Assembly: GCF_003115845.1 (NCBI RefSeq)
Contig: NZ_KZ819026.1
Coordinates: 124,001-188,000, forward strand
DNA from: Brenneria roseae subsp. roseae
GTDB lineage: Bacteria > Pseudomonadota > Gammaproteobacteria > Enterobacterales > Enterobacteriaceae
Reading direction: 5' to 3'
Length of the DNA: 64,000 nucleotides
Below are positions 26,737 through 37,033 of this stretch, piece after piece (within the stretch, counting starts at the first letter, position 1; each line of letters begins with the position of its first letter). Under the pieces are notes generated by a model. It worked only from the letters and a program-made list of their open reading frames with translations, did not search any database and was not told where the DNA came from. Made by a program: the position numbers and the translations under genes.

Positions 26737-27990
26737 ATGCGGGTTGTGATTCTGGGGAGTGGCGTTATTGGTGTCTCTACCGCATGGTATCTGGCGCAAG
26801 CCGGACATGAGGTCACCGTCATTGATCGGCAGCCTGAGCCAGCGCTTGAAACCAGCGCAGCCAATGCCGGTCAGATATCGCCCGGCTACTCCGCCCCTTG
26901 GGCGGCGCCGGGCGTACCGCTGAAAGCGATTAAATGGATGTTCCAACGTCATGCGCCGTTGGCTATTCGCCCTGATTTCACCACCGAACAGCTGCGCTGG
27001 ATGTGGCAGATGCTGCTCAATTGCGATAGCCGTCATTACAACGTTAACAAGGCGCGGATGGTTCGGCTGGCTGAATACAGCCGGGATTGCCTACAGAAAT
27101 TACGTCAGGATACCCCTATTCAGTATGAGGGACGGCAGGGGGGAACGTTGCAGTTGTTCAGAACCGAACAGCAATATGAAAATGCCGCCCGCGATATCGC
27201 GGTGCTGGACGATGCGGGGGTGCCGTATCAATTGCTGACCAACATGCAACTCTCGACCGTTGAGCCTGCGCTGGCGAATGTGACGGAAAAACTCGCAGGT
27301 GGTTTGCGTCTGCCGCATGATGAAACCGGTGATTGTCAGATGTTTACCCGTCATCTGGCCAAAATGGCAGAAGCGCACGGCGTGGTATTCAAGCTGGGTC
27401 ATGAAATCCGCCATTTGCAGGTGGAAGGTCAGCAGGTAACGGGCGTGCAGTATGGCGGAGAAGTGATAACGGCTGACGCTTATGTCATGGCCTGTGGCGC
27501 CTATTCGACGGGATTGCTGCGCGATTGGTTCAATATTCCGGTCTATCCGCTGAAAGGCTATTCACTGACCATTCCACTGGCGGACGATGCCGCCGCACCG
27601 GTGTCTACCGTGCTGGATGAAAGCTATAAAGTGGCGATTACCCGCTTCGATCAACGTATTCGCGTGGGGGGAATGGCGGAGATTGTTGGCTTCAATACGG
27701 CGTTGAACCCAAAGCGTCGTGAGACGCTGGAAATGGTGGTCAGAGATTTGTATCCTCATGCCGGTCATGTCGAGCAGGCGGTGTTCTGGACGGGATTACG
27801 TCCGATGACGCCGGACGGCACGCCGCTGGTAGGGCGCTCGCCACTGAAAAATCTCTATCTGAATACGGGGCATGGTACGTTGGGCTGGACAATGGCCTGT
27901 GGATCGGGACAGCTGCTGGCGGACATCATTTCAGGAAAAACGCCGGACATTCAATCCGACGATTTATCCTTGTCGCGCTATGAGCAATAA
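26737..27990 (+). CDS. dadA: D-amino acid dehydrogenase small subunit
   Basis: FAD-dependent inner-membrane-associated dehydrogenase that oxidises D-alanine and other D-amino acids to keto acids and ammonia. The 417 residues start with the Rossmann FAD motif [21 protein letters not shown]. Later motifs are [20 protein letters not shown] and the C-terminal [14 protein letters not shown] and [16 protein letters not shown]. It is about 15 residues shorter than the E. coli protein at the C-terminus but ends in the conserved region. In E. coli it is followed by dadX (alanine racemase); here the next gene is yeaH on the other strand. Confidence 0.97.
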   Translation: MRVVILGSGVIGVSTAWYLAQAGHEVTVIDRQPEPALETSAANAGQISPGYSAPWAAPGVPLKAIKWMFQRHAPLAIRPDFTTEQLRWMWQMLLNCDSRHYNVNKARMVRLAEYSRDCLQKLRQDTPIQYEGRQGGTLQLFRTEQQYENAARDIAVLDDAGVPYQLLTNMQLSTVEPALANVTEKLAGGLRLPHDETGDCQMFTRHLAKMAEAHGVVFKLGHEIRHLQVEGQQVTGVQYGGEVITADAYVMACGAYSTGLLRDWFNIPVYPLKGYSLTIPLADDAAAPVSTVLDESYKVAITRFDQRIRVGGMAEIVGFNTALNPKRRETLEMVVRDLYPHAGHVEQAVFWTGLRPMTPDGTPLVGRSPLKNLYLNTGHGTLGWTMACGSGQLLADIISGKTPDIQSDDLSLSRYEQ

Positions 27991-28103
27991 CAGGCTTCGC
28001 TAAGCAGAGCGAAACTTTGGCAGGCGGTGGCAGCGTCATGGCGGTGAGTCCCAGAGCTGTGCCGTCTGCCATTTGCATGAATTCCATCATCGTTCTAAGA
28101 GTA

Positions 28104-28138
28104 TAGAATCAACCAGATTGATAACCTGGCTGATTCTA
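28104..28138 (-). other. Hairpin downstream of yeaH
   Basis: TAGAATCA at 28104-28111 pairs with TGATTCTA at 28131-28138, and after one A/C mismatch CCAG pairs with CTGG around a 9-base loop. It lies 22-56 bases past the yeaH stop. A clear U-run is missing, so it is either a weak terminator or a 3' stabiliser of the yeaGH mRNA. Confidence 0.45.
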
Positions 28139-28159
28139 CCGATAGAAATAATCAATGTA

Positions 28160-29434
28160 TCAATGACCAACAGTTTGTTTGCGGAAAAGTTCGCGAAACA
28201 CCGGATAGATATCATCCGGATCGCGGATATGTTGCATGGCAAAATTATCAAATTCCTCCCGCAACATTTCGTACTCGCGCCATAGCGTCTGATGGGAGCG
28301 CCGGGTGATTTCGATATAACTGTAATAACGAACCATCGGGAGCAGTTGATTTGCTAGGATCTGATGGCACAGTGGAGAGTCATCAGCCCAGTTATCGCCA
28401 TCGGATGCCTGTGCGGCATAGATATTCCACTGCGATGGGTCGTACCGTTCACGGACCACATCCTCCATGAGTTTTAACGCGCTGGATACGATAGTTCCGC
28501 CCGTTTCCTGAGAGTAGAAGAACTCTTGCTCATCGACCTCTTTGGCTTGTGTGTGATGGCGAATATACACGACGTCGACATTTTTATAGCTCCTGCTGAG
28601 AAACAGATAGAGCAGGATATAAAAACGTTTGGCCATGTCTTTGGTTGCCTGGTCCATCGAACCAGAAACGTCCATCAGACAGAACATCACTGCCTGACTG
28701 GATGGCTCGGCCCGGCGTTCGTAATTTTTATAGCGAAGATCAAATGTATCAATAAACGGAACGCGGGCAATTTTTTGGCGCAGTTCCGCAATATCCTGAC
28801 GTAAACGCTCTTCCTCCAGCAGTTGGGCCGGTTCAGTGTGCTCCAGTTGGTCCAGCGTATCTTCCAGCGCGTGCAGTTCCCGACGTTTGCCCGCTGTCAT
28901 TGCCATGCGGCGGGCAAGCGAGTTTTGCAGCGAGCGCACGACGCTGATATTGGCGGGAACACCGTTTGCTGTGTACCCCGCGCGATGAGTTTTGTATTCG
29001 TTCATCTGGCGATGCTGCGTTTTCTTCAAATTGGGCAGCGCCAGATCTTCAAACAGCAGGTCCAGATATTCATCCTTGGATATCTGAAATACAAACTCAT
29101 CCTGGCCTTCACCATCTTTACTGGCATCGCCCTGACCGGAACCGCTGCCACCACCTCCTTGTGGCCGCTCGATACGATCGTTTTGTACAAAGTGGTCATT
29201 TCCCGGATGGACGCGATGGCGGCGTCCCCCGCGAGCCTGATGAAACATGGGTTCGTTGATGTCCCCATTGGGGATCGAAACAGACTCCCCACTTTCGATA
29301 TCGGTCACCGAACGCTTATTAATGGCCTCGGAAATCGACTGTTTTATTTGCGACTTATAGCGGCGTAAAAAGCGCTGGCGGTTAACCATGCTTTTGTTTT
29401 TGCCATTCAGCCGTCGATCAATGAAATAGGCCAT
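28160..29434 (-). CDS. yeaH: YeaH, DUF444 protein
   Basis: Partner of the kinase YeaG, family DUF444, about 424 residues. The C-terminal half has a von Willebrand factor A-like fold with the metal-site motif DVSGSMDQ, followed by [12 protein letters not shown]. The N-terminal region is basic and contains a Gly/Ser-rich linker ([14 protein letters not shown]). The ATG at 29434 has GGGGGA about 7 bases upstream and gives the conserved family start. It follows yeaG by 36 bp on the minus strand. In E. coli the pair is linked to nitrogen starvation and stationary phase. The molecular role of YeaH is unknown. Confidence 0.95.
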   Translation of the reverse strand: MAYFIDRRLNGKNKSMVNRQRFLRRYKSQIKQSISEAINKRSVTDIESGESVSIPNGDINEPMFHQARGGRRHRVHPGNDHFVQNDRIERPQGGGGSGSGQGDASKDGEGQDEFVFQISKDEYLDLLFEDLALPNLKKTQHRQMNEYKTHRAGYTANGVPANISVVRSLQNSLARRMAMTAGKRRELHALEDTLDQLEHTEPAQLLEEERLRQDIAELRQKIARVPFIDTFDLRYKNYERRAEPSSQAVMFCLMDVSGSMDQATKDMAKRFYILLYLFLSRSYKNVDVVYIRHHTQAKEVDEQEFFYSQETGGTIVSSALKLMEDVVRERYDPSQWNIYAAQASDGDNWADDSPLCHQILANQLLPMVRYYSYIEITRRSHQTLWREYEMLREEFDNFAMQHIRDPDDIYPVFRELFRKQTVGH

Positions 29435-29470
29435 ACTTCCCCCAAACGACATTGCCAACTTCATGCATCA

Positions 29471-31405
29471 TTATGATGATTTCCTCACCCGCAGATACCA
29501 TTCGCACAGCAAACGTACCTGTTTACGGGTGTAGCCTTTCTCCATCATCCGATCGACAAAATCATCATGCTTTTTCTGTTCATCCGTTGAGGTTTTGGTG
29601 TTAAACGAAATGACAGGCAACAATTCTTCGGTATTGGAGAACATTTTCTTCTCGATTACCGTCCGCAATTTTTCGTAACTGGTCCAGTTCGGATTACGTC
29701 CGTTGTTGTTTGCACGGGCACGCAGTACAAAGTTGACGATTTCGTTACGGAAATCTTTGGGGTTGCTGATACCTGCCGGTTTTTCGATCTTCTCCAGTTC
29801 GGCGTTAAGGGATTCCCGGTCAAACAGTTGGCCGGTGTCCGGATCGCGATACTCTTGATCCTGAATCCAGAAGTCGGCATAGGTGACATAGCGGTCAAAT
29901 ATGTTCTGTCCGTATTCAGAATAGGATTCCAGATAGGCGGTCTGAATCTCTTTACCGATAAATTCCGCATACTTAGGAATCAGATAACCTTTCAGATGCT
30001 CCAGATATTTCTCTGCCAGATCTTGTGGGAACTGTTCACGTTCAATTTGCTGCTCCAGCACATAGAAAAGATGTACCGGATTCGCCGCGACCTCACTGTG
30101 ATCGAAGTTGAACACGCGCGAAAGGATTTTAAACGCAAAGCGGGTTGAAAGACCGTTCATGCCTTCATCCACGCCGGCGTAGTCACGGTATTCCTGATAA
30201 GACTTCGCTTTCGGGTCGGTATCTTTCAGGCTTTCACCGTCGTATACCCGCATTTTGGAGTAGATGCTGGAGTTCTCCGGTTCTTTCAGGCGAGAAAGAA
30301 TAGAGAAACGGGCCAGCGTTTCCAACGTTCCCGGCGCGCAAGGCGCGTGAGTCAGTTCGCTGTGGTTAAGCAGTTTGTCGTAAATTTTGACTTCTTCCGA
30401 GACGCGCAGGCAATACGGCACTTTCACGATATAGACGCGGTCAAGGAACGCTTCATTGTTTTTGTTGTTACGGAACTGAACCCATTCCGATTCATTGGAG
30501 TGCGCCAGAATGATGCCGTTGAATGGCAGGGCGGCAATGCCTTCCGTACCGTTGTAGTTGCCTTCCTGCGTTGCCGTCAGCAGGGGATGCAGCACTTTAA
30601 TCGGGGCCTTGAACATTTCCACGAATTCCATAATGCCCTGGTTGGCGCGGCAGAGGGCGCCGGAATAACCATAAGCATCGGGATCGTTCTGGGCATAGTG
30701 TTCCAGTTTGCGAATATCGACTTTACCCACCAGCGCCGAAATATCCTGGTTATTTTCGTCACCGGGTTCGGTCTTGGCGATACCCACCTGCGCGAGAATG
30801 GAAGGCCATACTTTGACGACCTTGAACTTGGTGATATCACCGCCGAAATCTTGCAGGCGTTTGGCCGCCCATGGCGACATGATGGTGCCCAGATAGCGTC
30901 GTGGAATGGCGTACTCTTTTTCCAGGATCGCGGCGTCTTCCTGCGGATTGAACAGGCAGAGCGGGTGATCGTTGACCGGGCTGCGTTCACCGTTGGCGCT
31001 GAGAATATAGATAGGGACACGTTGCATCAGCACTTTCAGGCGCTCCGCCAGAGACGATTTCCCGCCGCCGACCGGTCCCAACAGATACAGAATCTGTTTC
31101 TTCTCTTCCAATCCTTGCGCCGCGTGCTTCAGATAAGACACGATTTGTTCTATGGCATCTTCCATGCCATAAAACTCTTCAAAAGCAGGATAACGGGCAA
31201 TGACCCGATTCGAGAATAAACGGGATAAACGCGATTCATGAGCGGTATCCACCATCACGGGTTCACCGATAGCCATTAACAATCGCTCAGCGGCGTTGGC
31301 ATACGCGCTACGATCCTGCTGACAGATAGTAAGGAATTCCTGCAGTGTGAACTCTTCGTCCTTGGCAGCGTCGTAACGCTGACGGTAGTGATCAAATATG
31401 TTCAT
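29471..31405 (-). CDS. yeaG: YeaG, PrkA-type serine protein kinase
   Basis: Protein of 644 residues in the PrkA family: an N-terminal AAA+-like domain plus a C-terminal kinase-like domain. Walker A appears as LGPVGGGKSSLAERLK near residue 105-120, followed by the PrkA-specific GYSGALCRANQGIMEFVEMFKAP. E. coli YeaG is implicated in adaptation to sustained nitrogen starvation. It is the first gene of yeaGH. I saw no recognisable sigma-54 promoter (GG-N10-GC) just upstream. Together with YeaH and SpoVR/YcgB it forms a conserved functional trio. Confidence 0.96.
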   Translation of the reverse strand: MNIFDHYRQRYDAAKDEEFTLQEFLTICQQDRSAYANAAERLLMAIGEPVMVDTAHESRLSRLFSNRVIARYPAFEEFYGMEDAIEQIVSYLKHAAQGLEEKKQILYLLGPVGGGKSSLAERLKVLMQRVPIYILSANGERSPVNDHPLCLFNPQEDAAILEKEYAIPRRYLGTIMSPWAAKRLQDFGGDITKFKVVKVWPSILAQVGIAKTEPGDENNQDISALVGKVDIRKLEHYAQNDPDAYGYSGALCRANQGIMEFVEMFKAPIKVLHPLLTATQEGNYNGTEGIAALPFNGIILAHSNESEWVQFRNNKNNEAFLDRVYIVKVPYCLRVSEEVKIYDKLLNHSELTHAPCAPGTLETLARFSILSRLKEPENSSIYSKMRVYDGESLKDTDPKAKSYQEYRDYAGVDEGMNGLSTRFAFKILSRVFNFDHSEVAANPVHLFYVLEQQIEREQFPQDLAEKYLEHLKGYLIPKYAEFIGKEIQTAYLESYSEYGQNIFDRYVTYADFWIQDQEYRDPDTGQLFDRESLNAELEKIEKPAGISNPKDFRNEIVNFVLRARANNNGRNPNWTSYEKLRTVIEKKMFSNTEELLPVISFNTKTSTDEQKKHDDFVDRMMEKGYTRKQVRLLCEWYLRVRKSS

Positions 31406-31977
31406 AGCGATGCCCGTCCTTCGTCGATTAGCACAGATTAAGAGAGCGTGTTGAATGCATACAGCCTATATAATGTATACCCACCCTTCAAATGGCAGCA
31501 GTGTGGTTTCATTTACTGATTCCATTCGTTGGATTATCCCGGTTCCTGATGACTCGTTCCGTCGCCGCTTTGCCGCACATTGAAATTGATTGAGTATAAT
31601 GCTCTCCGAAAGAAGAAATCATCCTGAGTACAGCAACCCTTATGCCAACTTGTCGCTCAGGGCAATCTTGCCATTTTATGCATGGCTGCTGACCCGGAAA
31701 ATTTCACCTTCTGTATTAAAGCGTAGTTTGCCATCCATAAAATTTCCTCTACTCGATGGACATATTTTTAAGACATTTCAATGACTCACTTCTTTACGAT
31801 CGCGTGTATTATCCCACGGGATGGGCGTTGGGACTGAATGCCATGCGTTCGTCATACGACGGTTTTATTGATATAACGTATTCGCTTATCTTATTTTTAA
31901 TTAATCTGATAGAGAGACGGTGGGCCGCGAAAGCGCCACTCCGGGTCGTATCCATATGCAATAGGAAATAGAAAACA
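31406..31977. other. Divergent region between yeaG and mipA
   Basis: 572 bp without a gene I can support. Two short open frames on the plus strand (31590-31784, 31756-31971) lack ribosome binding sites and resemble no protein known to me. A TATAAT occurs at about 31470 within TATATAATGTATAC, which reads as a promoter-like sequence on either strand. Confidence 0.5.
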
Positions 31978-32727
31978 GTGAAAAACTCTCAAATATGTCT
32001 GTTGACCGCGTTTGTTTCTGGCGCCATTGCATTGCCTTCCGCCTATGCGGCTGAGGTGTCTTTAGGCGTTGGGGCTATCGGTTCAACGTCAGTGTACCGT
32101 GGTGTTGATAATCACGTTTATCCTCTTCCTGTTCTGAACTATGAAAGCGAGAATTTTTATTTTCGCGGTTTAGGCGGTGGTTACTATCTGTGGAATGATG
32201 GCGCCAATCATCTTTCGCTGACCGCGTATTACCTGCCATTAGGCTTTAAAGCCGGTGACAGTGACGATCGGCGGATGAAGCAACTGGATAAACGCCGCGG
32301 AACGCTGATGGCCGGTATGGCTTATCGTCATATTGCCGACTGGGGTGAAATTCGTACCGTACTGGCGGGGGATACCTTGGATTACAGCAACGGTTTCGTC
32401 TGGGATACCGCCTATCTTTACCGTTTCACTATGGGCGATCTGAGCGTCACTCCCGGTATCGGCGCAACCTGGTTCAGTGAGAATATGAACCGCTATTACT
32501 ATGGCGTCAGCAGCAGTGAATCCGCGCGTTCAGGTTTTGCACGCTACCGGCCAGGCGATGGTTGGGCGCCGTATCTGGAACTCAGTGCGAATTATCAGAT
32601 CAACTCAAGTTGGAGCACCTGGGCGGTGGGGCGTTATACGCGCCTATCTGACGAGATAAAAGATAGCCCGATTGTGGATAAAAGCTACAGTGCCTTGATG
32701 AGCGTAGGCGTTAGCTATCGGTTCTGA
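31978..32727 (+). CDS. mipA: MipA/OmpV family outer-membrane protein
   Basis: Outer-membrane protein of the MipA/OmpV family. E. coli MipA scaffolds murein synthase and hydrolase complexes. The 249 residues begin with a signal peptide (KNSQICLLTAFVSGAIALPSAYA, cleavage after AYA), and the mature part is an 8- to 12-strand beta-barrel with alternating aromatic/aliphatic strands, ending in SVGVSYRF with a C-terminal Phe, the usual outer-membrane assembly signal. The start is GTG 31978 with AGGAAA about 10 bases upstream. It is divergent from yeaG, as in E. coli. Confidence 0.93.
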   Translation: MKNSQICLLTAFVSGAIALPSAYAAEVSLGVGAIGSTSVYRGVDNHVYPLPVLNYESENFYFRGLGGGYYLWNDGANHLSLTAYYLPLGFKAGDSDDRRMKQLDKRRGTLMAGMAYRHIADWGEIRTVLAGDTLDYSNGFVWDTAYLYRFTMGDLSVTPGIGATWFSENMNRYYYGVSSSESARSGFARYRPGDGWAPYLELSANYQINSSWSTWAVGRYTRLSDEIKDSPIVDKSYSALMSVGVSYRF

Positions 32728-32763
32728 TGAGAGGACGGCGCTGTTGGTGCATTTGTTGCACTA

Positions 32764-32787
32764 AAATGGGGTGGAGCCACCCCATTT
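32764..32787 (+). terminator. mipA terminator hairpin
   Basis: A perfect inverted repeat with 11-bp arms, AAATGGGGTGG / CCACCCCATTT, begins 37 bp past the mipA stop. The arms end in A and T stretches, so it can act in either direction, although the T-run is short. Confidence 0.72.
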
Positions 32788-32876
32788 GCACATTAATTGA
32801 GCAATGAGCCTCGTGCTATTTTGTTCAGAGAAGGACGACGCTTAATGACTATCAAAAATGGCGGGAGTGTTTTTCA

Positions 32877-33743
32877 ATGTTGCAAAGTAACGGCGTAAGA
32901 AAAGTAACTTTTCCAGATGGAACCGCGGTTCCTGCGATTGGGCAGGGAACATGGTATATGGGGGAAGATGCCGATTTGAGAGAGCAGGAGGTTAATGCGC
33001 TACAGGTTGGCATAGAACACGGGTTGACGTTGATCGACACGGCAGAAATGTACGCCGATGGCGGCGCTGAAGAGGTTGTCGGCGAAGCCATTCGTGGACA
33101 ACGCGATAAGGTCTATCTGGTTTCTAAAGTGTATCCGCACAATGCGGGCGGCCAGAAAGCCATCAACGCCTGTGAGCGAAGTTTACAGCGTCTGCAAACG
33201 GATTATATCGATTTGTACCTGCTGCACTGGCGCGGTGGTTTTCCGTTGATTGATACGATTGCCGCCATGCAAAAGTTACAGCAGGCGGGAAAAATCAGAC
33301 AGTGGGGCGTCTCCAATCTGGATATTCAGGATATGCGGGAGCTATGGTCGCTTGACGGCGGCAAGGCCTGCCAAACCAATCAGGTGCTTTATCATCTGGC
33401 GTCACGCGGGATTGAGTTCGATTTGTTGCCATGGTGCCAACAACATCATGTCCCGGTCATGGCTTACTGTCCGCTGGCGCAGGCTGGCCGTTTACGCGAT
33501 GATCTGCTGTCGCATCCGGTGGTGAGCCGCATTGCCGAGCAGCGAGGAATAACGACTGCCCAGGTTTTGCTCGCGTGGGTCATTCGTCATCCGGACGTCA
33601 TTGCGATCCCTAAAGCCAGTACGGAACAACATGTGATAGAGAATGCTGGCGCATTGAAGATCGTGCTTTCACCCGAGGAGCTGGCGATGTTGGATCAGGC
33701 GTTTCCTGCTCCCACGCACAAACAGCATCTGGATGTGGTATAG
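32877..33743 (+). CDS. yeaE: Aldo/keto reductase YeaE
   Basis: Cytoplasmic NADPH-dependent aldo/keto reductase. E. coli YeaE reduces methylglyoxal, among other aldehydes. The 288 residues form a TIM-barrel with the catalytic tetrad visible: Asp and Tyr in LIDTAEMYADG, Lys in YLVSKVYP and His in LYLLHWRGG. The C-terminal cofactor loop is VIAIPKAST. ATG 32877 has GGGAG about 10 bases upstream. It is flanked by mipA and yeaD, the same order as in E. coli. Confidence 0.94.
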   Translation: MLQSNGVRKVTFPDGTAVPAIGQGTWYMGEDADLREQEVNALQVGIEHGLTLIDTAEMYADGGAEEVVGEAIRGQRDKVYLVSKVYPHNAGGQKAINACERSLQRLQTDYIDLYLLHWRGGFPLIDTIAAMQKLQQAGKIRQWGVSNLDIQDMRELWSLDGGKACQTNQVLYHLASRGIEFDLLPWCQQHHVPVMAYCPLAQAGRLRDDLLSHPVVSRIAEQRGITTAQVLLAWVIRHPDVIAIPKASTEQHVIENAGALKIVLSPEELAMLDQAFPAPTHKQHLDVV

Positions 33744-33755
33744 GGTAAACATCAA

Positions 33756-33782
33756 CCCCATCACCTGAGCCAGATGATGGGG
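33756..33782. terminator. Hairpin between convergent yeaE and yeaD
   Basis: CCCCATCA at 33756-33763 and TGATGGGG at 33775-33782 form a perfect 8-bp stem extended by CTG/CAG inside. It is placed in the 84-bp gap between convergent genes. U-runs are weak on both strands. Confidence 0.5.
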
Positions 33783-33827
33783 GAGGTGTACGTTATACGC
33801 TGGCAATTAGAAAAATGGCCGGCGTCG

Positions 33828-34697
33828 TTATTTCTTGATACGAATAACGCTGGTCAATCGTGCCGGAGACTGGACGCTGGCGGTGAATGGCTGATTAATG
33901 CGTGCGGTTTCTACACACACAAAGGTTTTATAGCCGTCATCTGTCATATCGCTGATGGTATGCGACAGTTCTGCGCCGGGGTTCCAGGATACGACATCAC
34001 TGTGGTGAGTGTGATGCACTTCAATTGTGCGTTGCAGCGCCGGGTCATTAATCACGCTAATGGACTGCGGATGGGTGTAAATCCGGTCTGTCCGATCGGT
34101 AAAGACCAGATCGCCTTGCGCTGTAGACAGCTTGCCCTGATTAACTTTATCGATAAATTGCTCACCCAATCCGCTGATGCTGATTTTGCTGATATCGCCG
34201 ATCTCGAAGTAGGTATGCAATGCGCTGGTGATGCTGTAGTCCCCGTGCGCTTCCAGCTCAATGCGGCACTCTTTCCCCAAATGGAAACGGGCTATCAGTG
34301 TAAATTCATGCGGCCAGACGGCGCGGGTTTGCTCGTTGTCACGTAATGTGAAGGCGAGTTGAACGCCATCACCATCTTCGCTGTGAGAAGTAAACTCCCA
34401 TGGCAACAGACGTGCAAAACCGTGGTTAGGTTCGGCGAACGGGCCAAACCAGGGGAAACAGATGGGCACACCGCCGCGAATAGCCACATGCTCGGTGAAT
34501 GGCGTGTTGTCGCTCAGCCACAGAACCGGCGCTTCATTGGTTGGCTGCCAGCGCAACAGGTGTGCGCCCTGTAGCGTAACGGCGGCTCGAACCTGTGGAT
34601 GCTCAACGACAATGGCGGGTAACTGGTCCAACTGACGTTGGCTAATGGTAGGCGTAATTTGTTTTGTGATGGGAAGTTTGAAGATTTTATCGTTCAT
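33828..34697 (-). CDS. yeaD: Glucose-6-phosphate 1-epimerase (YeaD)
   Basis: Aldose-1-epimerase (mutarotase) family enzyme that interconverts alpha and beta anomers of glucose-6-phosphate. The 289 residues include VTLQGAHLLRWQP, GGVPICFPWFGPF with the substrate-binding Arg/His region (PNHGFARLLPWEF), and the C-terminal VCVETARIN with the catalytic glutamate. ATG 34697 has AAGG about 7 bases upstream. It lies next to gapA on the same strand, as in E. coli. Confidence 0.93.
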   Translation of the reverse strand: MNDKIFKLPITKQITPTISQRQLDQLPAIVVEHPQVRAAVTLQGAHLLRWQPTNEAPVLWLSDNTPFTEHVAIRGGVPICFPWFGPFAEPNHGFARLLPWEFTSHSEDGDGVQLAFTLRDNEQTRAVWPHEFTLIARFHLGKECRIELEAHGDYSITSALHTYFEIGDISKISISGLGEQFIDKVNQGKLSTAQGDLVFTDRTDRIYTHPQSISVINDPALQRTIEVHHTHHSDVVSWNPGAELSHTISDMTDDGYKTFVCVETARINQPFTASVQSPARLTSVIRIKK

Positions 34698-34753
34698 GAT
34701 ATTGCCTTTTATGGTTGTTGTTCATAAGCAAATAAATGCTCGTCAGGCGGCAA

Positions 34754-34781
34754 ATAAAAAGGGCGACACATGGCCGCCCTT
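34754..34781 (-). terminator. gapA rho-independent terminator
   Basis: On the minus strand AAGGGCG pairs with CGCCCTT (34759-34781) around a 9-base loop, followed by TTTTTATTTG. It begins 23 bp past the gapA stop. Confidence 0.85.
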
Positions 34782-34804
34782 CATCATCGAATCATCATCG
34801 ATAC

Positions 34805-35812
<1,008 letters not shown>

Positions 35813-36008
35813 CTAATTGGTTAGTGAATAAAAGGTTGGTTGTAAAATTACAAAAACCTTGCTGAGCGTCAAGCGGAATCGTGTCAATAGTTGCTGTAAG
35901 TCAAACCTATGACCAACCTTTGAACGAAATTCCACCTTTGCTGTAACTAAAGAACATCTAAGACTGATATGAAGGCGTAATACATCATATAAAGCCCGAT
36001 TTACTCAA

Positions 36009-36030
36009 AATTGTGACATTTGTCACAATT
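36009..36030. promoter_or_regulatory. CRP-binding site between gapA and msrB
   Basis: AATTGTGACATTTGTCACAATT is a perfect palindrome containing TGTGA-N6-TCACA, the consensus of the cAMP receptor protein site. It is 209 bp before gapA and 115 bp before msrB. It could serve an upstream gapA promoter or the msrB promoter. No other site in this window fits the consensus so well. Confidence 0.8.
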
Positions 36031-36144
36031 GAGTATTGTTCATGATAATGGTGTTTATATTAAGCCAAAATGGCCTGCAAGGTTGTTAATTTTTTGTTAT
36101 AATTAGTGATTATTTTGATAGATGACACATTTTGCGAGATTTCC

Positions 36145-36564
36145 ATGACAAACGATCCCACCCGGCAAACGCCGTCAGATGACGCTGATCTGACCGAAAT
36201 TCAACGTTATGTCACACAGTTCCGGGGCACTGAACCGGCTTTCTCCGGCAAATTGCTGCATAATAAACGGACCGGCATATATCACTGTCTCTGCTGTCAG
36301 TCGCCGTTATTCTATTCCGATAATAAATATGACTCTGGCTGTGGCTGGCCGAGTTTTGATCAGCCCGTGTCGTCGGAAGCGATTCGCTACCTTGACGATG
36401 ATTCGCACAATATGCACCGCATTGAGATTCGCTGCGGGCATTGTGACGCGCATCTGGGACACGTCTTTCCCGATGGTCCTAAAACCACGGGAGAACGCTA
36501 CTGCGTAAATTCTGCCTCACTCAGCTTTATTGACGATGTTGATGGCGGGAGAGTCGACGGTTAA
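36145..36564 (+). CDS. msrB: Methionine (R)-sulfoxide reductase MsrB
   Basis: Reduces methionine-R-sulfoxide in proteins using thioredoxin. The 139 residues show the zinc-binding CxxC pairs (CLCC and CGHC) and the catalytic cysteine in RYCVNSASL near residue 117, with GCGWPSF in between. ATG 36145 gives the family N-terminus. A longer in-frame start at 36106 is dismissed. It is followed by yeaC 130 bp later, probably in one transcript, and is divergent from gapA. Confidence 0.96.
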   Translation: MTNDPTRQTPSDDADLTEIQRYVTQFRGTEPAFSGKLLHNKRTGIYHCLCCQSPLFYSDNKYDSGCGWPSFDQPVSSEAIRYLDDDSHNMHRIEIRCGHCDAHLGHVFPDGPKTTGERYCVNSASLSFIDDVDGGRVDG

Positions 36565-36694
36565 TCCGCTATATACTGGTGCTGCCCGGCCGGAAACGCC
36601 CGTTTTAGCTTTAAACGATTCAGCTGTAAATGCTGATTTGGATATGTCAGCGCCGGACAACACCCATAAATATTTCACTTTGCAGGACCAGGAT

Positions 36695-36973
36695 ATGCAA
36701 CTTGATGACCTGATTGAGGCAATGACGCCGGAAATTTATCAGCGGCTGGCAACGGCGGTAGAATTGGGAAAATGGCCTGATGGCGTCGCGTTATCGGCAG
36801 AGCAAAAAGAGAACTGCCTGCAAATGGTGATGATGTGGCAAGCTCGTCATAATGAGCAGGCGGAACATATGACGATCGGAACCAACGGCGAGATCGTGAT
36901 GAAAAGCAAGCAACAACTCAAGCAACAGTTCAATGACGACGCTGCTATTATCAAGCTCAAACCTCAGCAATAA
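36695..36973 (+). CDS. yeaC: YeaC, DUF1315 protein
   Basis: Small cytoplasmic protein (92 residues) of unknown function, closely matching E. coli YeaC: DDLIEAMTPEIYQRLATAVELGKWPDGVALS, then ENCLQMVMMWQARHN and MKSKQQLKQQF. ATG 36695 follows an AGGACCAGGAT stretch with a good ribosome binding site. A longer frame starting at 36530 within msrB lacks similarity in its extra part. It is convergent with pncA. Confidence 0.92.
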   Translation: MQLDDLIEAMTPEIYQRLATAVELGKWPDGVALSAEQKENCLQMVMMWQARHNEQAEHMTIGTNGEIVMKSKQQLKQQFNDDAAIIKLKPQQ

Positions 36974-37033
36974 CCCCGGACATCATGAAATGCCGGAGCA
37001 AAGCGTTATTCCCCGGCAATAATGCGTGGCGAC

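Noticed and set aside
28823-31219. Long open frames opposite yeaH and yeaG
   Set aside because: They are antisense shadows of strongly conserved genes, with no ribosome binding site or known protein similarity.
31406-31600. Sigma-54 promoter upstream of yeaG
   Set aside because: E. coli yeaG is linked to nitrogen control, but no convincing -24/-12 element (TGGCAC-N5-TTGC) was seen on the minus strand.
31590-31971. Two short plus-strand open frames between yeaG and mipA
   Set aside because: No ribosome binding sites, no recognisable similarity, and one overlaps the mipA leader.
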